From Deltaproteobacteria bacterium (GTDB taxonomy: Bacteria > Desulfobacterota > Desulfomonilia > UBA1062), in the NCBI GenBank assembly GCA_018434685.1, contig JAHDOV010000002.1, positions 154,930-218,929 of the forward strand: DNA of 64,000 nucleotides. The letters run 5' to 3'. The stretch's first letter is position 1. Each line of letters begins with the position of its first letter. Of the stretch, positions 17,073 through 27,382 are shown piece after piece. Made by a program: the position numbers and the translations under genes. A model generated the notes under the pieces. It was not told the origin of the DNA and ran no database searches. It was given only the letters and a program-made list of their open reading frames with translations.

Positions 17073-18005
17073 ATGCACAAGCAGGTGAGCTATTTCCCCG
17101 TCCTGGTCTTTTTCATCATCTTTGTTCCCGGGGCGTGGTGGGCCTATCGCATAGGGTCGGGCACCGGGGCCGATCAGAATACCGCCGCCGTCGTGGGCAT
17201 CGTCTTCTTCACCATCGCTCTGGCCATTGCAGCGTCCATCAAGATCGCCGACCAGTGGAAGCGTGCCGTGGTGCTCAGGCTGGGGAAATTCAGGACCCTC
17301 AGGGGCCCCGGCATCTTCTTCATCATCCCGGTCGTTGACACGGTGCCGTACTGGATCGACCTGCGGGTCATCACGACCGCCTTCAGCGCCGAAAAGACCC
17401 TGACCCGGGACACCGTGCCCGTGGATGTCGATGCCGTCCTGTTCTGGCAGGTGGTAGACCCGGAAAAGGCAGCCCTCGAGGTGGAGGACTACCACATGGC
17501 AATCACCTGGGCGTGCCAGACCGCCCTGCGGGACGTTATCGGCAAGAGTGATCTCTCGGAGATGCTCGTCGGCAGGGAGTCCATCGATCACGAGCTCGAG
17601 AGGATCATATACGAACGGACCATACCCTGGGGCATCAAGGTCATCTCCGTGGAGATGCGCGATGTCAATATTCCCCCGGCCCTCCAGGATGCCATGTCCA
17701 TGCAGGCACAGGCAGAGCGGGAACGCCAGGCACGGGTCATCCTCGGAGACTCCGAACGGCAGATTGCAGTGAAATTCGAAGAAGCCGCCAAAACCTACCA
17801 GAACAATCCCACGGCACTGCACCTGCGGGCCATGAACATGCTCTACGAAGGGTTGAAAGAGCGGGGAACCATTGTCATCGTACCGAGCTCTGCAGTGGAC
17901 AGCATGCAGCTCGGAAGCATGGCAGGCATTACCGCACTGGCGCAGAACCTCGCTGCGGAGATGGAGAAGAACCCGAAGAAGAGAACCCCGGGAGAGGAGT
18001 CGTAA
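17073..18005 (+). CDS. Slipin / SPFH-domain membrane protein
   Basis: 310 residues. Two hydrophobic segments (about 8-25 and 38-58) anchor the N-terminus. The SPFH/Band 7 domain follows, with the signature RLGKFRTLRGPGIFFIIP, VDAVLFWQVVDPEKA and IPPALQDAMSMQAQAERE leading into a coiled-coil region. Slipins form membrane ring assemblies linked to lipid microdomains and are often found with an NfeD partner; none is adjacent here. A GGGAGAGG site precedes the ATG. The next gene starts 42 nt later, possibly in the same transcript. Confidence 0.88.
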   Translation: MHKQVSYFPVLVFFIIFVPGAWWAYRIGSGTGADQNTAAVVGIVFFTIALAIAASIKIADQWKRAVVLRLGKFRTLRGPGIFFIIPVVDTVPYWIDLRVITTAFSAEKTLTRDTVPVDVDAVLFWQVVDPEKAALEVEDYHMAITWACQTALRDVIGKSDLSEMLVGRESIDHELERIIYERTIPWGIKVISVEMRDVNIPPALQDAMSMQAQAERERQARVILGDSERQIAVKFEEAAKTYQNNPTALHLRAMNMLYEGLKERGTIVIVPSSAVDSMQLGSMAGITALAQNLAAEMEKNPKKRTPGEES

Positions 18006-18047
18006 CTGCAGGCAAGACCTGGTCTTGTGCAGGAGGTACCCACTGTC

Positions 18048-20123
18048 ATGACGGGAATCAACAGACTCGCCGCTGAGATAAGCCCCTACCTGCAGCAGCA
18101 TGCAGGCAACCCGGTTGCCTGGTTCCCCTGGAACGACGAGGCCTTCGAGACGGCCAGGAGTCAGGACAAGCCCATCTTCCTTTCCATCGGGTATTCCACC
18201 TGCCACTGGTGCCACGTCATGGCGCACGAGTGTTTCGAGGATGAAGAGGTTGCCCGTCTCATGAATGAAGCCTTCATCCCGGTCAAGGTGGACAGGGAAG
18301 AGCTCCCCCATATCGATGCCGTCTACATGAACGTCTGCCAGCTGCTCACGGGCAGCGGCGGGTGGCCGCTGACCATCATCATGACCCCGGATAAAAAACC
18401 GTTCTTCGCCGCGACCTATCTGCCCAAGCACTCCCGCCAGGGCCTCATCGGGCTCATGGAACTGATCCCCCTGATCGGCCGGGCGTGGCAGACAACAAGG
18501 GCCGACCTCCTGAGATCTGCCGAGGAGATCTCCCGGGCCGTTGCACATGCCCGCTCAGAGACCTGCGGTGACGACCCTGGAGAACACGCCCTGCACCAGG
18601 CCTTCCAGTGGCTTTCCGGGACATTCAGCAGTGCATACGGCGGGTTCGGAGACGCACCGAAGTTTCCCGTCCCCCACAACATCATGTTCCTCCTTCGGTA
18701 TGCCGAGCGCACCGGGGAGGGCCAGGCGCTGTTCATGGCCGAGAGGACCCTCGATGCCATGCGCATGGGCGGCATCTACGACCACATCGGATTCGGGTTC
18801 CATCGCTATGCGACCGACAGGAAGTGGCTCGTCCCGCACTTCGAGAAGATGCTCTATGACCAGGCACTCCTTGCCATCGCCTACACCGAGGCCTTCCTTG
18901 CCACCGCCAGGACTGGCTACAAGAAGACCGCAGAGGAGATCATCGAGTATGTCCTGCGCGACCTGGCCGGTGAGGGCGGCCTGTTCTTCTCGGCCGAGGA
19001 TGCGGACAGTGAAGGCCGCGAGGGGAAGTTCTACCTGTGGACGGACAGCGAGCTGAGGTCTCTCCTGGGCAAAGAAGACTATGCCATCGCCCGGAAGGCC
19101 TACTGCTGTGCCGAGGCGGGGAATTTCCCCGAAGGCCGCGCGCAGCAGGAAAACATCCTCCATCTCGAGGATACCGCGGGCGGGATCGCAAAGAACCTCG
19201 GCATGGAAGAGGAGACCCTCGTGCGGAGGCTCGAACAGATCAGGGCGATCCTCCTTGCCCACCGCAGCAGGAGAGTGCGTCCGTTCCGGGACAACAAGGC
19301 ACTGACGGACTGGAACGGCCTCATGATAGCCGCCCTCGCAAAGGCCTACCAGGCCTTCGGCAACGAGAACCATGTCCGCGCAGCTCAGCGTGCCGCCACA
19401 TTCATCCTCGAGCGCATGGTGAGCACAGAGGGCAGACTCTCTCACGTATTCCGCGCCGGAGAGGTCCGCACAGACGCCCTGGCCGACGACTACGCCTTTT
19501 TCATCTGGGGCCTCATCGAACTCTACGAGGCCACGTTCGACCCTGCGTATCTCGATGCGGCCCTCGGGCTTGCACGGACCTGCATCGAACACTACTGGGA
19601 CCACGAACAGGGGGGCTTCTTTCTCACTGCCGACGATGCCGGTGTGGTCCTCAGCAGGACCAAGGATGCCCATGACGGCGCGCTTCCTTCGGCAAACTCT
19701 GTCCTCGTCTACGACCTCGCGCGGCTTGCCCGGATGACCGGCGACGATGAACTCGGACACACTGCACACCAGACCGCCCGGGCCTTCTCCGGTTCCATAA
19801 ACAGCAGTCCGGCTGCCTACACCTTCATGCTGGCAGGTCTTGATTTTCTCCTGGGCCCGGCGCAGGAGATCGTGATAGCGGGCAGCCCTGAAAGCCCCGA
19901 TACCCACGAGATGCTCCGGGCGCTACAGAGACGGTTCCTTCCGCGGACCGTTGTCATGATGCCTCCCCGGGACAAGACGCGCAGCGTCCTGGATCATGCC
20001 CGGGACAAGGTTCCCCTCGGCAACAGGGCAACCGCCTATGTGTGCTCGGAGAAGACCTGCAGGCCTCCCACGACGGTCCCGGCAGAGATGATCGCCCTGG
20101 TGACGGGAAGACCCGGGGACTGA
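18048..20123 (+). CDS. YyaL-type thioredoxin-domain protein (DUF255)
   Basis: 691 residues from the ATG at 18048 (AGGAGG 11 nt upstream). The N-terminal thioredoxin-like domain has [12 protein letters not shown] with C52/C55, followed by [10 protein letters not shown]. The rest is a six-hairpin glycosidase-like helical barrel with [12 protein letters not shown] and [11 protein letters not shown]. It is homologous to YyaL and to human SPATA20. The role is unknown; a redox or nucleoside-sugar function has been suggested from fold alone. Full-length for the family. The AEC transporter follows 9 nt later, so they are likely co-transcribed. Confidence 0.9.
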   Translation: MTGINRLAAEISPYLQQHAGNPVAWFPWNDEAFETARSQDKPIFLSIGYSTCHWCHVMAHECFEDEEVARLMNEAFIPVKVDREELPHIDAVYMNVCQLLTGSGGWPLTIIMTPDKKPFFAATYLPKHSRQGLIGLMELIPLIGRAWQTTRADLLRSAEEISRAVAHARSETCGDDPGEHALHQAFQWLSGTFSSAYGGFGDAPKFPVPHNIMFLLRYAERTGEGQALFMAERTLDAMRMGGIYDHIGFGFHRYATDRKWLVPHFEKMLYDQALLAIAYTEAFLATARTGYKKTAEEIIEYVLRDLAGEGGLFFSAEDADSEGREGKFYLWTDSELRSLLGKEDYAIARKAYCCAEAGNFPEGRAQQENILHLEDTAGGIAKNLGMEEETLVRRLEQIRAILLAHRSRRVRPFRDNKALTDWNGLMIAALAKAYQAFGNENHVRAAQRAATFILERMVSTEGRLSHVFRAGEVRTDALADDYAFFIWGLIELYEATFDPAYLDAALGLARTCIEHYWDHEQGGFFLTADDAGVVLSRTKDAHDGALPSANSVLVYDLARLARMTGDDELGHTAHQTARAFSGSINSSPAAYTFMLAGLDFLLGPAQEIVIAGSPESPDTHEMLRALQRRFLPRTVVMMPPRDKTRSVLDHARDKVPLGNRATAYVCSEKTCRPPTTVPAEMIALVTGRPGD

Positions 20124-20132
20124 GGGGAGAAG

Positions 20133-21074
20133 ATGGACATCTTTTTTACCACGTTTACCGCGGTGAGCACCCTGCTCATCATCGGAATCCTGGGATTCTG
20201 GCTCCTGAGCAGACGCATCATCGTCGGTGATGTGCTCGGCCCGCTTGGCGTGCTTGCCATCGATATTGCGCTGCCCTGTCTGATCTTCACGAACATACTC
20301 TCGAACTTCCATCCCGAGGTATATCCCCTGTGGTGGACCCTGCCGCTGTGGTGGGTGTTCATCACCCTGTTCTTCGGGATCATGGCGCTGGCCTCCTCCC
20401 TGATCTCCCGGAAAACGAGCAGGAGAGAGTTCCGGTTTTCGCTGTTCTTCCACAACGGGATCTTCTTCCCCCTGGCGATCATTGCCTCGCTGTTCGGCAC
20501 GGAATCCCCCTATCTGGCAGACCTGTTTCTCTTCACCCTGTTCTATCCGGCATTCTTCTTCAACACTGCGCCCCTGTTCTTCGGGAAGAGGGTGGAGGTC
20601 TCGAACCTGACGAGATTGTTCAACCCGGTGCTCGTAGCAACCGTCGTTGCCCTTGCCTTCCGCCTCACCGGGGCACACCTGTACGTGCCCGAGTTTGTCA
20701 CCTCAGGTCTCAAGATGGTGGGGAACATGTCCATCCCCCTGCTCATGATCATCCTCGGGGGCAACATCTTTTTGGATATGCAGAAACAGGGCAACCCCGC
20801 AGTTCTTGAAACCCTGAAATTCATCGGCATGAAGAACATCGTCTTCCCCCTGATCACCCTCGGGGTTCTCATCCTCCTGCACCCGCCCTTTCACATCGCC
20901 CTGATCATCATGATCCAGAGCGCAGTGCCTCCCATCACGGCAGTGCCCATCCTCGCTGAGCGCGAAGGAGGAGACCGGGCTATCGTGAACCAGTTCATGG
21001 TGGCGAGCTTCGGGTTGTCCCTGATAACCCTGCCCCTCATGATCCTGCTCTTCAGCACGTATGTTCCGAAGTAG
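20133..21074 (+). CDS. AEC-family transporter (auxin efflux carrier type)
   Basis: 313 residues with about ten hydrophobic segments in two halves, the membrane-transport fold of PF03547. It contains an unwound segment near NMSIPLLMIILGG and AVPPITAVPILAEREGG, both usual in this family. Bacterial members export or take up small organic acids; the substrate is not predictable. It starts 9 nt after the YyaL-type gene. The gap after it has no clear terminator. Confidence 0.85.
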   Translation: MDIFFTTFTAVSTLLIIGILGFWLLSRRIIVGDVLGPLGVLAIDIALPCLIFTNILSNFHPEVYPLWWTLPLWWVFITLFFGIMALASSLISRKTSRREFRFSLFFHNGIFFPLAIIASLFGTESPYLADLFLFTLFYPAFFFNTAPLFFGKRVEVSNLTRLFNPVLVATVVALAFRLTGAHLYVPEFVTSGLKMVGNMSIPLLMIILGGNIFLDMQKQGNPAVLETLKFIGMKNIVFPLITLGVLILLHPPFHIALIIMIQSAVPPITAVPILAEREGGDRAIVNQFMVASFGLSLITLPLMILLFSTYVPK

Positions 21075-21356
21075 GCACTGCACAAGACAGGGTTTTAAGC
21101 TAAGCGTCCGATACCGGGATGCAGTGTCCACAATCCGGCCGGGTGAATCATGACGTGATGAGGCAGCAGGTTCATAAAAAAGGGGAATCTCACTGCCTGC
21201 ACAGTCAAAGAGCCCGTCAGAACGTCTGTTCCAAGGAGCTCTTCGAAACCTCTATATGGAATAGTGTGGCTTGTTTGTTATGTAATGTACTGCATATATA
21301 ATGTCAAGGTCTTTCCTTCCCCCGGGCCCAATCCCCAAAAAAAGTTGAACCCCGGG

Positions 21357-21653
21357 TCACACGCCCTGCTTCTTCCTGAATCCGGCAATGATCCACAGGG
21401 CACCCCACCCCAGGATCACCGGAACGAGACCGACCAGCGTAAAGGAGAGCATCTCTCCGTTCCATGGTCGGAGATATGCCGCCCACCCGATAAGCCATAT
21501 CACGGTAACGACAATGGCCAGCCTCAGCCAGCCCGAGATTGTCAGCAGGGCTTTGCGGGAGGAAGTTCCGGAGCCTCTGCCGCTGATTCGAGGCAGAAAG
21601 ATTATGGCCATTACTATCAGCACGATGATCAGGATTTCCTGTAGTCCGGACAC
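21357..21653 (-). CDS. Small two- or three-span membrane protein, unknown
   Basis: 98 residues from a GTG at 21653, chosen because GGAGG lies 7 nt upstream; in-frame upstream codons lack a ribosome site. The product has a hydrophobic segment right at the N-terminus (EILIIVLIVMAIIFLP), a short basic loop (RGSGTSSRK), then two more (WLRLAIVVTVIWLIGW and a VGLVPVILGWGALW stretch) and ends in FRKKQGV. I know no family. It is divergent from yifB and convergent with the AEC transporter. Confidence 0.55.
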   Translation of the reverse strand: MSGLQEILIIVLIVMAIIFLPRISGRGSGTSSRKALLTISGWLRLAIVVTVIWLIGWAAYLRPWNGEMLSFTLVGLVPVILGWGALWIIAGFRKKQGV

Positions 21654-21775
21654 TCGGTACCTCCACGCAAACGTATATACCATATGATTTTCAGGGTCAA
21701 ACCAAACAGGCCCACCCGGAGAGAGATGCCTCATAAGGAACAGTGCTTCGGGAGACAGGCCTGGGGACAACGGTT

Positions 21776-21805
21776 TTGATCACAGAGTCGCCCGTGAAAT
21801 AAAAT
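21776..21805 (+). promoter_or_regulatory. Sigma-70-like promoter of the yifB gene
   Basis: TTGATC (21776-21781) and TAAAAT (21800-21805, five of six) are separated by 18 nt. They lie 39 nt upstream of the yifB ATG, which itself has no recognisable ribosome site. Confidence 0.4.
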
Positions 21806-21843
21806 CTGGACATTCCCGGCTCCTTCGCTTATTCTTTTTCCAT

Positions 21844-23349
21844 ATGATTGCCAGCGTACACTCAGCTTCCCTGTGGGGAACTGATGCGCTTGGGGTTGTG
21901 GTTGAGGCACATGTTCAGGGAGGTCTGCCGACATTCGGCATCGTAGGGCTGCCCGACAGCTCGGTAAAGGAAAGCAAGGAACGGGTTCGCTCCGCGATCA
22001 TCAATTCCGGTCTCGAGTTCCCCCCAAAACGCATCACGGTGAACCTCGCCCCTGCGGACGTGAAAAAGGAAGGCGGCATCTTCGACCTGCCCATCTGCGT
22101 TGCCGTCCTTGCGGCGCTCGGCGTGGTATCAAGGGATTGTGTATCCGACTACCTCTTTGTGGGAGAACTCGGGCTCGACGGCCGGGTGAGGCCGGTCCGC
22201 GGGGTCATATCGTCCGCCTCGCTCGCGAAACAGGCAGGACTCAAGGGCATCGTCTGTCCGGTGCAGAACGTTACCGAGGCGTGCCTTGCCGGGAGCGCGG
22301 TCTGGCCGGTCAGGGACCTGCTGGAGGTGGTGAAAATCCTTAAGGATGGCATGCCGGAGCCCGTGAAGACGGTCGATACAGCCGGCAGGAACGAGGCCCC
22401 GCTGCCGGATCTCGCCGAGATAACCGGGCAGGCCATGCCCAAGAGGGCCCTCGAGATAGCAGCAGCCGGAACTCACAACATACTCATGGTCGGCCCTCCG
22501 GGTGCAGGAAAATCCATGCTTGCAAAGAGGCTTCCCTCGATCCTGCCAACCCTTTCTCCCGGGGAGATCCTGGAATGCACCAGGATCTACTCGGCAGCAG
22601 GGCGGCTGAAGAGAAATTCCATAATAAGCAGCAGGCCCTTTCGATCACCCCATCACACCATCTCGGATGCGGGTCTCATCGGCGGAGGAACCCTGCCGTC
22701 TCCGGGCGAGGTCACCCTGTCACACAACGGGGTGCTGTTTCTGGACGAACTGCCCGAATTCAAGAGGAGTGCCCTGGAAGCCCTGAGACAACCCCTCGAA
22801 GACGGCGCAGTGACCGTATCCCGGGCGAATTCGGCCCTGACCTTCCCTGCCCGCTTCCAGTTCATTGCGGCCATGAACCCCTGCCCGTGCGGATACCTGG
22901 GTCACCCGAGAAAGGAGTGCAGGTGCACGCCGGCCCAGATCGCAAAATACCGGACCAGGGTATCGGGCCCGCTCCTGGACAGGATCGATCTCCACGTGTG
23001 GGTGGATCCGGTCGATGCATCCAGTGTACTCAACCCTGGTTCCGCCCCATCGTCCGGCGTGGTGAGGGCTCGGGTGGCAAGTGCGCGGCAGCCCCAGGAC
23101 CGGCGAGGCTTTCCCAACGCCCAGGTTCCAGACAGTGCGCTCGATGCCCTCTGCAGACTGGATTCCGCATCCAAAAGCCTGCTCATTGCCGCGATGGAGA
23201 AATACTCCCTGAGCATGCGGGGGTATAAACGCGTGATCAAGGTCGCCCGGACCATAGCCGACCTCGAGGGATCCGAAGCCATACTCCCAGCCCATATAGC
23301 CGAGGCCTTGCAGTACCGCCCGGAACTGTCTGTTTCCAGGGCAATCTGA
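21844..23349 (+). CDS. YifB/ComM-family Mg-chelatase-like AAA+ ATPase
   Basis: 501 residues. An N-terminal Lon-protease-like fold (about 1-170) is followed by an AAA+ domain with Walker A GPPGAGKS at 217-224, Walker B VLFLDELPEF, and a C-terminal Mg_chelatase_C region with RAILRVAR-like motifs (here KRVIKVARTIADL). ComM acts as a hexameric helicase that promotes branch migration in natural transformation. No competence genes are nearby. There is no ribosome site before the ATG. Full-length for the family. Confidence 0.92.
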   Translation: MIASVHSASLWGTDALGVVVEAHVQGGLPTFGIVGLPDSSVKESKERVRSAIINSGLEFPPKRITVNLAPADVKKEGGIFDLPICVAVLAALGVVSRDCVSDYLFVGELGLDGRVRPVRGVISSASLAKQAGLKGIVCPVQNVTEACLAGSAVWPVRDLLEVVKILKDGMPEPVKTVDTAGRNEAPLPDLAEITGQAMPKRALEIAAAGTHNILMVGPPGAGKSMLAKRLPSILPTLSPGEILECTRIYSAAGRLKRNSIISSRPFRSPHHTISDAGLIGGGTLPSPGEVTLSHNGVLFLDELPEFKRSALEALRQPLEDGAVTVSRANSALTFPARFQFIAAMNPCPCGYLGHPRKECRCTPAQIAKYRTRVSGPLLDRIDLHVWVDPVDASSVLNPGSAPSSGVVRARVASARQPQDRRGFPNAQVPDSALDALCRLDSASKSLLIAAMEKYSLSMRGYKRVIKVARTIADLEGSEAILPAHIAEALQYRPELSVSRAI

Positions 23350-23452
23350 ACTTCTCCCATCTCACATAATTCTAAACATTTATGAGCAGATAGACGATAC
23401 TTTCCAGTATTGAACAGTGTACTGACACGGGTCTTATCGCAAGGAGAGAATA

Positions 23453-25960
23453 TTGAACAACAAACCCGAGAGATTCAAGATCACCGATCATATGGTGGCA
23501 TTCGCCATCTTCCTCGGTGTCCTCATCTGGATCGGCAAGTCCATAATCAACAGCACTCTTTCCCGTGATTGGGACCTTCTGCACGAAATCTTCACCCCCG
23601 AGATTCATGATCTGTGGATGCGCCTGGTCTTTATATCCATCCTCATTCTGTTCGGGGTGCTCACCCAGACACTGATCTCGAGGAGCACCAGGGCCGAAGC
23701 TGCACTACAGGTGAGTGAACGGAAATACCGCAGTTTCATCGAAACGTTGACCGATTTTGTGTTCACCCTGGACCTCGACGGGAGGCTCACCTATATCAAC
23801 CCCCGCGCCGAGGCCATTACCGGGTTCCCCACGGAAAAGATACTTGGCAGAACGATCACCGAGGTCCTTGCCCCCGAATATCATGAATTTGCCCTGGATG
23901 CCTTCAATCGCGGTCTCGCCGGGGAGATCACCCCCATATACGAGGCCGAGGTCCTCGACAGGACAGGGAGACGCATCCCCATAGAGGTCAATGTCAACAC
24001 CCTGTGGGACGACCAGGGCAAAGCCATCGGGAGAATCGGCGTTGCCCGGAATATCACCGACCGGAAACGGATTGAGGCAGCGCTGAGAGAAAGCGAAGAG
24101 AAATTCAGGGTGCTTGCCGAATCGACGCCGACCGCAATCCTGCTCTACCAGGACAACAACTGGGTGTATGCAAACCCGGCGGCAGAGAGGATCAGCGGCT
24201 ATACGAAAGAAGAGTTCATAAAAATGAACTTCTGGGACATCGTACACCCGGATTATCAGGACATGATCAGGCAGCGGGCCGAGGACCGCAGGCGAGGGCT
24301 TCCTGTCGAGCCACGCCAGGAATTCATCATCTGCTCAAAAGACGGCAGAGAGATCTGGGTGGACTTTACCGGGGATAGAACCATGTTTGGCGGCAGTCCT
24401 GCGGTTATCGTCTCGGTCAACGATATAACGGAGCGAAAACGTGCTGAGCAGGTTGTGAAGGAGAATGAGGAGAAGTACCGAACCATCCTGCAAAGCATCG
24501 AGGACGGCTACTTCGAGCTCGATCTGGCAGGAAACATGATCTTTCACAACGACCAGCTCTGTACGATTTCAGGCTTCACCCGCGAAGAACTCATTGGCCT
24601 GAATTACCGGGACTACACGACCCCGCAGTGGCGCCAGCGTCTCTTCAAGATCTTCCACGAAGTCTACGCCACCGGGATCACGCTCAAACAGCTGGACTGG
24701 GAGGCTATCAACAAGGACGGGGCAACGATATACCTGGAGATCTCGGTCTCACTCATCAAGGATGCTGCCGGATCTGCAAAGGGGTTCCGGGGAATTGTCC
24801 GGGACGTCACCGAGCGCAAGCAGCTCGAGGTCCAGCTTCATCATGCCCAGAAGATGGAGGCCATCGGAACCCTTGCAGGGGGAATCGCGCACGACTTCAA
24901 CAACCTCCTCATGTCCATCCAGGGAAACGCATCCCTCATGAGTATGGATCTGATTCCCGATCATCCTCACCAGCTCAAGATCAGGCATATCGAACAATGC
25001 GTTTCAAGCGGATCGGAATTGACCAGACAACTCCTTGGATTTGCCCGGAAGGGAAAGTATGAGGTCAAAGCCACCGACCTCAACGAGATCATCTTGAAGA
25101 CCTCCGACATGTTCGCCCATACCAGGAAGGAGATCACGATCCGCCGGAAATTCCAGGGCGGAATCTGGTGCGTCGAGGTCGATCAGGGGCAGATGGAACA
25201 GGTGCTCCTGAACCTCTACCTGAATGCCTGGCAGGCCATGCCTGGAGGCGGTGAACTCTTTCTCGATACGGCCAATGTCATCATCGACGTACATAGTGCC
25301 CGCACGTACCAGGTAAAACCCGGCAGGTATGTCCAGGTCTCCGTAAGGGATACCGGTGAAGGAATGGACAAGGCCGTCATGGCACGGATCTTCGACCCCT
25401 TCTTCACGACAAAAGATATGTCCAGGAGCTCCGGGCTGGGACTCGCCTCCGCCTATGGGATCATCCGCAACCACGAGGGCGTGCTTACCGTAGCAAGTGA
25501 AAAGGCCAAGGGAAGCACGTTCACCATCTATCTGCCGGCCTCGAACAAGGACATAGCCCGCAGGGAGGAACCCTTGGACAACCGGATTCTCAAGGGAGAC
25601 GAGACCGTACTCCTCGTCGATGACGAGGACATGATCCTCGAGATCGGGTCGGATATTCTCCGCAAACTGGGGTATGAGGTCCTGCCTGCCCAAAGCGGGG
25701 AGCAGGCACTCGACATCTTCTCAAAGGATGCGCACAGCATAGATCTCGTGGTTCTCGATATGATCATGCCCGGCATGGGTGGTTCTCAGACCTACGACGA
25801 ACTCAGGAAGCTCAAAGACGATGTCAGGGTCATCCTCTCGAGCGGATACAGCCTGAACGGCCAGGCTGAAGATATCCTGAAGAGGGGCTGCAACGGATTT
25901 ATCCAGAAGCCCTTCAGTATCAGCACCTTCTCCCGGAAGATCCGCGAGGTTCTCGAATAG
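23453..25960 (+). CDS. Hybrid sensor histidine kinase with PAS domains and receiver
   Basis: 835 residues from a TTG with an AAGGAGAG site. Two membrane segments flank a short loop (about 13-35 and 55-75). Three PAS domains follow (roughly 85-205, 215-335, 345-460). The HisKA motif GGIAHDFNNLL carries the phospho-acceptor H480, the ATPase domain has the N box LYLNAWQAM and DTGEGMD, and a C-terminal receiver holds the phospho-acceptor D769 (LDMIMPGMGG). The signal and output are unknown because no regulator gene is next to it. It converges on prs, and a hairpin lies between. Confidence 0.92.
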   Translation: MNNKPERFKITDHMVAFAIFLGVLIWIGKSIINSTLSRDWDLLHEIFTPEIHDLWMRLVFISILILFGVLTQTLISRSTRAEAALQVSERKYRSFIETLTDFVFTLDLDGRLTYINPRAEAITGFPTEKILGRTITEVLAPEYHEFALDAFNRGLAGEITPIYEAEVLDRTGRRIPIEVNVNTLWDDQGKAIGRIGVARNITDRKRIEAALRESEEKFRVLAESTPTAILLYQDNNWVYANPAAERISGYTKEEFIKMNFWDIVHPDYQDMIRQRAEDRRRGLPVEPRQEFIICSKDGREIWVDFTGDRTMFGGSPAVIVSVNDITERKRAEQVVKENEEKYRTILQSIEDGYFELDLAGNMIFHNDQLCTISGFTREELIGLNYRDYTTPQWRQRLFKIFHEVYATGITLKQLDWEAINKDGATIYLEISVSLIKDAAGSAKGFRGIVRDVTERKQLEVQLHHAQKMEAIGTLAGGIAHDFNNLLMSIQGNASLMSMDLIPDHPHQLKIRHIEQCVSSGSELTRQLLGFARKGKYEVKATDLNEIILKTSDMFAHTRKEITIRRKFQGGIWCVEVDQGQMEQVLLNLYLNAWQAMPGGGELFLDTANVIIDVHSARTYQVKPGRYVQVSVRDTGEGMDKAVMARIFDPFFTTKDMSRSSGLGLASAYGIIRNHEGVLTVASEKAKGSTFTIYLPASNKDIARREEPLDNRILKGDETVLLVDDEDMILEIGSDILRKLGYEVLPAQSGEQALDIFSKDAHSIDLVVLDMIMPGMGGSQTYDELRKLKDDVRVILSSGYSLNGQAEDILKRGCNGFIQKPFSISTFSRKIREVLE

Positions 25961-26003
25961 GCCTGCCTTGGGCCGGCATTGAAGCAACGTCTGTACACTT
26001 CCT

Positions 26004-26022
26004 CCGGGCGCCTGGCGCCCGG
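26004..26022. terminator. Bidirectional hairpin between histidine kinase and prs
   Basis: CCGGGCGCC-T-GGCGCCCGG is a perfect nine-pair inverted repeat in the 71-nt gap between two convergent genes. It would fold strongly on both strands. Only short T-rich stretches (CTTTCC downstream) follow, so the U-tract is weak. Confidence 0.5.
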
Positions 26023-26031
26023 GGACTTTCC

Positions 26032-26973
26032 TCACATGAACAACTCGCTTACCGATGCCTCTTCGTATATGCGCTTGATGGCCTCTGCGAGCAGCGGTGC
26101 CACACTCAGCACGGTTATCTTCTTGCACATGGTCGCATCCCCCTTGAGCGGGATGGTGTCCGTGACCACAACCTCCTCGATGGGAGAGGAGTTTATCCGG
26201 CTGATGGCAGGGCCTGAGAGGACGGCATGGGAGCAGCATGCAACCACCTTCGTCGCCCCTGCTTCTTTCAGGGCAACGGCGCCGTTGGACATGGTACCGG
26301 CAGTATCCACCATATCATCCACGATCAGGCATATCTTTCCCTTCACGTCGCCGATGATATGCATGACGTCGGATTCGTTGGCCCGCTCTCGTTTCTTGTC
26401 GATGATGGCAAGATCAGCCTTGAGCGGCTTTGCATAGGCCCGTGCCCGCTCCACCCCGCCTGCATCCGGAGACACGATGCACAGGTGGTTGACGAATTTG
26501 TCCCTGATGTAGTTGAGCATGACCGGTTTTGCATAGAGGTTGTCCACGGGTATGTCGAAGAATCCCTGTATCTGTCCGGCATGGAGGTCCATGGTGAGGA
26601 CCCTGTCGGCACCTGCTACGGTCAGGAGGTTCGCCACGAGCTTTGCCGTTATCGGCGTGCGCGGCGACGCCTTGCGGTCCTGCCTGGCATAGCCGAAATA
26701 GGGGATGACCGCGGTGATCCTCTTTGCAGATGCACGCTTCATGGCATCGAGCATGATCAGGAGTTCCATGAGGTGTTCGTTCGTGGGAGAGCACGTGGAC
26801 TGGACGATAAAGATGTCCTTGCCCCGGATGCTCTGGTAGATGTCGACGGAAGTCTCTCCATCAGAGAACTTCTTTACCTCTCCATTCCCCACCTTGATAC
26901 CTAAAATGCCGCATATACTCGCAGCTAATGTCCTGTTGGAATTGCCGGTAAACACACAGATGCTCGACTCCAT
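26032..26973 (-). CDS. prs: Ribose-phosphate pyrophosphokinase
   Basis: 313 residues, full length. It makes PRPP from ribose 5-phosphate and ATP for purine, pyrimidine, His and Trp synthesis. The catalytic flexible loop region YARQDRKASPRTPITAK and the PRPP-binding loop VDDMVDTAGT are intact, and the ribose-5-phosphate region VSPDAGGVERAR is conserved. It is the last gene of the unit ispE - spoVG - tRNA-Gln - prs on the minus strand. The tRNA lies 26 nt upstream of its start, so RNA processing could affect its expression. Confidence 0.96.
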   Translation of the reverse strand: MESSICVFTGNSNRTLAASICGILGIKVGNGEVKKFSDGETSVDIYQSIRGKDIFIVQSTCSPTNEHLMELLIMLDAMKRASAKRITAVIPYFGYARQDRKASPRTPITAKLVANLLTVAGADRVLTMDLHAGQIQGFFDIPVDNLYAKPVMLNYIRDKFVNHLCIVSPDAGGVERARAYAKPLKADLAIIDKKRERANESDVMHIIGDVKGKICLIVDDMVDTAGTMSNGAVALKEAGATKVVACCSHAVLSGPAISRINSSPIEEVVVTDTIPLKGDATMCKKITVLSVAPLLAEAIKRIYEEASVSELFM

Positions 26974-26998
26974 ATATGCCTTCTCCTAGTAAGATTGT

Positions 26999-27072
26999 TG
27001 GCTGGGACGGGTGGACTCGAACCACCATAACGAGATCCAAAATCTCGTGTCCTGCCATTAGACGACATCCCA
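26999..27072 (-). tRNA. tRNA-Gln (anticodon TTG)
   Basis: A complete cloverleaf is read on the minus strand. The seven-pair acceptor stem is TGGGATG/CGTCCCA (one G-T pair), the anticodon stem is CGAGA/TCTCG around the loop TTTTGGA with anticodon TTG at positions 34-36, and the T arm contains GGTTCGAGTCC. The 3' CCA is encoded (26999-27001) after discriminator G. It lies between spoVG and prs. Confidence 0.95.
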
Positions 27073-27115
27073 GTGAATGAGTGAACTCATTTGTTGGGAC
27101 CGAAGTATAGTGAAA

Positions 27116-27382
27116 TTATACTTCGTTGGCAATCTTTTGTTGGTACAGATCCAGAATAGACTTTTCTATCTTGTCTCTTGTCTCCATATTGAGGGGATGC
27201 GCAGTGTCCCTGAATGTCCCGTCCTTCCTCTTGCGCGAAGGCATGGCAACGAACAAGCCAGTGGTCCCACTGATTACCCTGAGATCCCGGATAACAAAAC
27301 AGTCGTCAAATACCACGGATGCATACGCCTTGAGTTTGTCGTTATCCTTGACCGGAAACACCTTAACTTCTGTTATCTCCAT
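27116..27382 (-). CDS. spoVG: SpoVG-family septation/regulatory protein
   Basis: 88 residues. The sequence ITEVKVFPVKDNDKLKAYAS, followed by FVIRDLRVISG, GLFVAMPSRK and FRDTAHPLN, is the full SpoVG signature. In Firmicutes SpoVG binds RNA and DNA and affects septation and virulence. In anaerobic Gram-negatives it sits, as here, next to ispE and prs. The ATG overlaps the last 20 nt of ispE, and a GGGGGAAAGG ribosome site lies within ispE, so translation is probably coupled. Confidence 0.95.
   Translation of the reverse strand: MEITEVKVFPVKDNDKLKAYASVVFDDCFVIRDLRVISGTTGLFVAMPSRKRKDGTFRDTAHPLNMETRDKIEKSILDLYQQKIANEV

Noticed and set aside
16974..18548. 524-codon minus-strand frame
   Set aside because: It is antisense to the slipin gene and to the start of the YyaL-type gene, both with clear family motifs. 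Its protein is low-complexity, rich in His, Gly and Asp.
18555..19907. 450-codon minus-strand frame
   Set aside because: It lies opposite the YyaL-type gene and has no recognisable motif.
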